Shown: positions 62,239 through 64,000 of the stretch, piece by piece
Position numbering within the stretch: position 1 is the stretch's first letter
How the letters are laid out: each line of letters starts with the position of its first letter
Assembly (NCBI RefSeq): GCF_000333895.2
Contig: NZ_ANFM02000042.1
Location: 1 to 64,000 of the forward strand
Direction of reading: 5' to 3'
Length of the DNA stretch: 64,000 bases
Origin: Grimontia indica
GTDB lineage: Bacteria; Pseudomonadota; Gammaproteobacteria; Enterobacterales; Vibrionaceae
Translations under genes and position numbers: made by a program
The notes under the pieces: generated by a model
The model's database searches: none
What the model saw: only the letters and a program-made list of their open reading frames with translations
What the model was told of the DNA's origin: nothing

Positions 62239-62658
62239 ATGAAGCCACATGAGTATTCCAGAACGCTGACTGAGCTGGAAAGCGACGACTGGGGAGAGCC
62301 CAACTATCCATCTCACTTGGTCGTCGAAACACATCGTTTGAGAAAAGTGCCCATCATAGATTTCACAGCAGAAGATTTTCGGATCATGATTGGGCAGCAG
62401 ATATCTCTGGAGATACTTGTGCCTAAAGCTATTGAGATGCTCGCTCAAGATCCTTTGGTTTCAGGGGACTTTTACTCAGGCGATTTACTTTTGGCGGTCC
62501 TTTCCAAAGGTGGTGAATTTCTGAGGCTGAACGAATATTGGAAAAATAAAGTGCTCAATATTGTAGAAGAGCATCAAGAACAGATTGCAGAGGAAAGTCG
62601 TTGGTTGTCTAAACAAGTCACGGAAGCTGTGAATGCTTTGAAGGCATGTGACAGTTAA
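62239..62658 (+). CDS. CDI-system immunity-like protein
   Basis: The 139-residue acidic protein begins YSRTLTELESDDWGEPNYPSHLVVETHRLRKVP, then FTAEDFRIMIGQQISLEILVPKAIEMLAQDPLVSGDFYSGDLLLAVL. This is the pattern of contact-dependent growth inhibition immunity proteins (CdiI-type family). Such proteins bind and block a CdiA-CT toxin. No cdiA or cdiB is in the window, so it is an orphan or lives with a toxin of other origin. It follows kptA at 24 bases, probably in one transcript. Confidence 0.75.
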   Translation: MKPHEYSRTLTELESDDWGEPNYPSHLVVETHRLRKVPIIDFTAEDFRIMIGQQISLEILVPKAIEMLAQDPLVSGDFYSGDLLLAVLSKGGEFLRLNEYWKNKVLNIVEEHQEQIAEESRWLSKQVTEAVNALKACDS

Positions 62659-62673
62659 CCTAATCAAAACGTA

Positions 62674-62704
62674 CAGAAAGCCCAGCTATATGCTGGGCTT
62701 TCTG
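62674..62704. terminator. Bidirectional terminator
   Basis: A perfect 13-base stem (cagaaagcccagc / gctgggctttctg) with a 5-base loop between two convergent genes. Confidence 0.85.
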
Positions 62705-62719
62705 TATCTAACGTTGATA

Positions 62720-63658
62720 TCAAAACGGTGCGTAGCTGTCTGGGGTCGACTCCGGCACTGTCCAGCGTGCTTTCGCATCAATTTCTTGGGTCAAACCACG
62801 AACAGGGATTTGCCTGCGATCGCCATATAGCCACAACACGATGTTGGTGCGTGAGCCGCTGGTGATGGGTTGTGCAGCATGCGGCACACTGCCTCGGTGA
62901 ATCATTGCAATACCCGGCTCAAAGGTGAGTCGACGCACCATACCTGTGGTTGGGTCGTAGTAATCAATCTCTGAGCCAGTGAACGCTTCACCCGGCAGGT
63001 TGAGATTGATGTTCATTGTCGCCGCTGAAGCATCGGTATGTAGCCGCAGTGACGTATCGACACCGGGTTGATACTGAATCGAAAACCCAAAGGTTTGCGA
63101 ATCATAGCCGGTAACTTCTGGAAACAGCAGTCGTGCGACAGGGCGCATGTATCTATCCATCACGGTTTGATAGAAGGCCTGAAACTCTGGCGCAGCCAGA
63201 TAGCCTTCGGAGCGTTTATCCAACATTGCACCGTGTCGGTTTAGCGCGATGCCATAAGGAGGACGCAAAGGAATCTCCGCGTTGGCGACGTTTTCCAAAT
63301 AACCACGGAGCTCTGCCAAACGTTCAGGGTCGAAAAATTGGCATTGGAAGACACCCGGAGCCACTTCTTCCCATAGCTCTTTCACATCCAACTCTGTTGT
63401 TGGGTTTTCCCATGCTTTGTTCACCGCGTCTCGGAGTTTTGCACTCAGTAAAGAATCATCCAACTTGAATGCATTGCCCTGCTCAGTGAGCTGCCACTCT
63501 CTCCACGCGCTGCTGAGCAATTCTCGGTTGTTATCCCAAAACTGTTGAACAACAGGTGCTCGCATTAACATTTCTTGTCTTGAAGGCAGCGTGAGATTAC
63601 GTGCTTGATCCAAAGCGTTGACTGCTGCTTGGTCATTGATGATGGCTGCATGACTCAT
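62720..63658 (-). CDS. 2OG-Fe(II) oxygenase superfamily protein
   Basis: The 312-residue protein has the oxygenase facial triad on a jelly roll: HTD in TSLRLHTDASAATMNINLNL and a distal H in MIHRGSVPHAAQPI, with a candidate 2OG-binding Arg in SGSRTNIVLWLYG. This is the prolyl-4-hydroxylase-like group. It would hydroxylate an unknown protein or small molecule. No signal peptide is seen. Confidence 0.82.
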   Translation of the reverse strand: MSHAAIINDQAAVNALDQARNLTLPSRQEMLMRAPVVQQFWDNNRELLSSAWREWQLTEQGNAFKLDDSLLSAKLRDAVNKAWENPTTELDVKELWEEVAPGVFQCQFFDPERLAELRGYLENVANAEIPLRPPYGIALNRHGAMLDKRSEGYLAAPEFQAFYQTVMDRYMRPVARLLFPEVTGYDSQTFGFSIQYQPGVDTSLRLHTDASAATMNINLNLPGEAFTGSEIDYYDPTTGMVRRLTFEPGIAMIHRGSVPHAAQPITSGSRTNIVLWLYGDRRQIPVRGLTQEIDAKARWTVPESTPDSYAPF

Positions 63659-63857
63659 CTTTCATTCTCCCATTCTTATTGTTCGTTTTGCCTGAGTAGT
63701 GGCGATGGGAATACGTTATTACATACTTAATTATTGATAAATGAGCTAAAAGTAAAGACAGTTTCAATACTTTCTAAATAATCAGTGGCGGTTAAGCTTT
63801 TCGGGTTTGGAGCAGGCAGGCTGGATTATCGTTGAAGTGGGTTTCATCAAAAGGTAA

Positions 63858-63888
63858 TAAAAAGCCCGGCAAGTCGCCAGGCTTCTTT
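63858..63888 (-). terminator. Terminator after the partial gene at the window end
   Basis: An imperfect stem (aagcccggc / gccaggctt, one mismatch) with a minus-strand T run complementary to aataaaaa, about 32 bases past the stop. Confidence 0.6.
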
Positions 63889-63919
63889 TGTTCGCTGAGA
63901 TGTTCTTAGCTGTTTCGAA

Positions 63920-64000
63920 TTACTTTACTTTCCAGCTAACGGTTTCGCCAGCGCGGATTGGCACGACAATGTCAGAACCAAATGGCATGGTATCTGGCAC
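63920..64000 (-). CDS. Partial CDS, C-terminal 26 residues
   Basis: The minus strand reads in frame from the window edge to a TAA at 63920-63922. The product ends PFGSDIVVPIRAGETVSWKV and lysine. The strand-rich end suggests a beta-sandwich domain of an exported or carbohydrate-active protein. Too little is present to name a family. A terminator downstream supports it as a real gene end. Confidence 0.55.
   Translation of the reverse strand: MPDTMPFGSDIVVPIRAGETVSWKVK

Overview
The window is chromosomal DNA of a gamma-proteobacterium of the family Vibrionaceae. Support comes from a chromosomal integron with an IntIA-type integrase and VCR-like attC sites, a uvrY(varA)-uvrC-pgsA operon, PhoP/PhoQ-like regulators, a YbjL transporter, GrxA and SdaC/SdaA. 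The Grimontia/Enterovibrio/Photobacterium side of the family is possible, but the genus cannot be fixed from sequence reading alone. No CRISPR array, rRNA or complete tRNA gene was seen. A fragment resembling the 3' end of a tRNA-Ser lies near base 100.

Bases 1-40,900 are mostly core genome. In order: a FUSC-family membrane protein, glutamate symporter gltS, a secreted YtcJ-like amidohydrolase, adenine deaminase and an NRAMP-like transporter (all minus strand); a small conserved protein and a periplasmic RNase T2; an MFS transporter; two GNAT acetyltransferases; a secreted M28 aminopeptidase and a lipoprotein; an AraC regulator divergent from a pair of cytochrome P460 genes; uraH; an MFS transporter with a tiny His-rich secreted partner; a sulfotransferase and a glutamine amidotransferase; uvrY-uvrC-pgsA; phoPQ; ybjL; grxA; an iron alcohol dehydrogenase; nfsA; an OFA-family transporter; a stand-alone sigma factor; the serine catabolic pair sdaC/sdaA; nudL, pabB and a class I fumarase.

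Bases 40,990-51,660 are a chromosomal integron. intI is on the minus strand with a LexA box 16 bases before its start codon. The attI region carries an 11-base inverted repeat. About ten plus-strand cassettes follow. Most cassette borders were checked by eye: the first bases of a cassette (GTTRRRY plus a few) are the reverse complement of the bases ending at its own attC R'' site. Cassettes encode small unknown proteins, two membrane proteins, a histidine phosphatase, a HEPN-like protein, a SieB-like membrane protein and a sugar isomerase-like protein. One attC is interrupted by a complete IS1111-type element of the IS110 family. Its non-coding end contains two short strings identical to the attC target, as expected for the target-binding loop of a bridge RNA. 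Another attC is cut by a relic of an IS3-like terminal repeat.

Bases 51,660-64,000 are an accessory-looking stretch of single genes with varied functions: histidine phosphatase, VOC protein, TSUP permease with an apparent ATC start, TerB-like protein, GNATs, Mpo1-like protein, methyltransferase, RsgA GTPase, TfoX C-terminal-domain protein, secreted alkyl sulfatase, a small membrane protein, LMW-phosphatase-like protein, KptA RNA 2'-phosphotransferase, a CDI-type immunity protein without a visible toxin, and a 2OG-Fe(II) oxygenase. The window ends inside a minus-strand gene.
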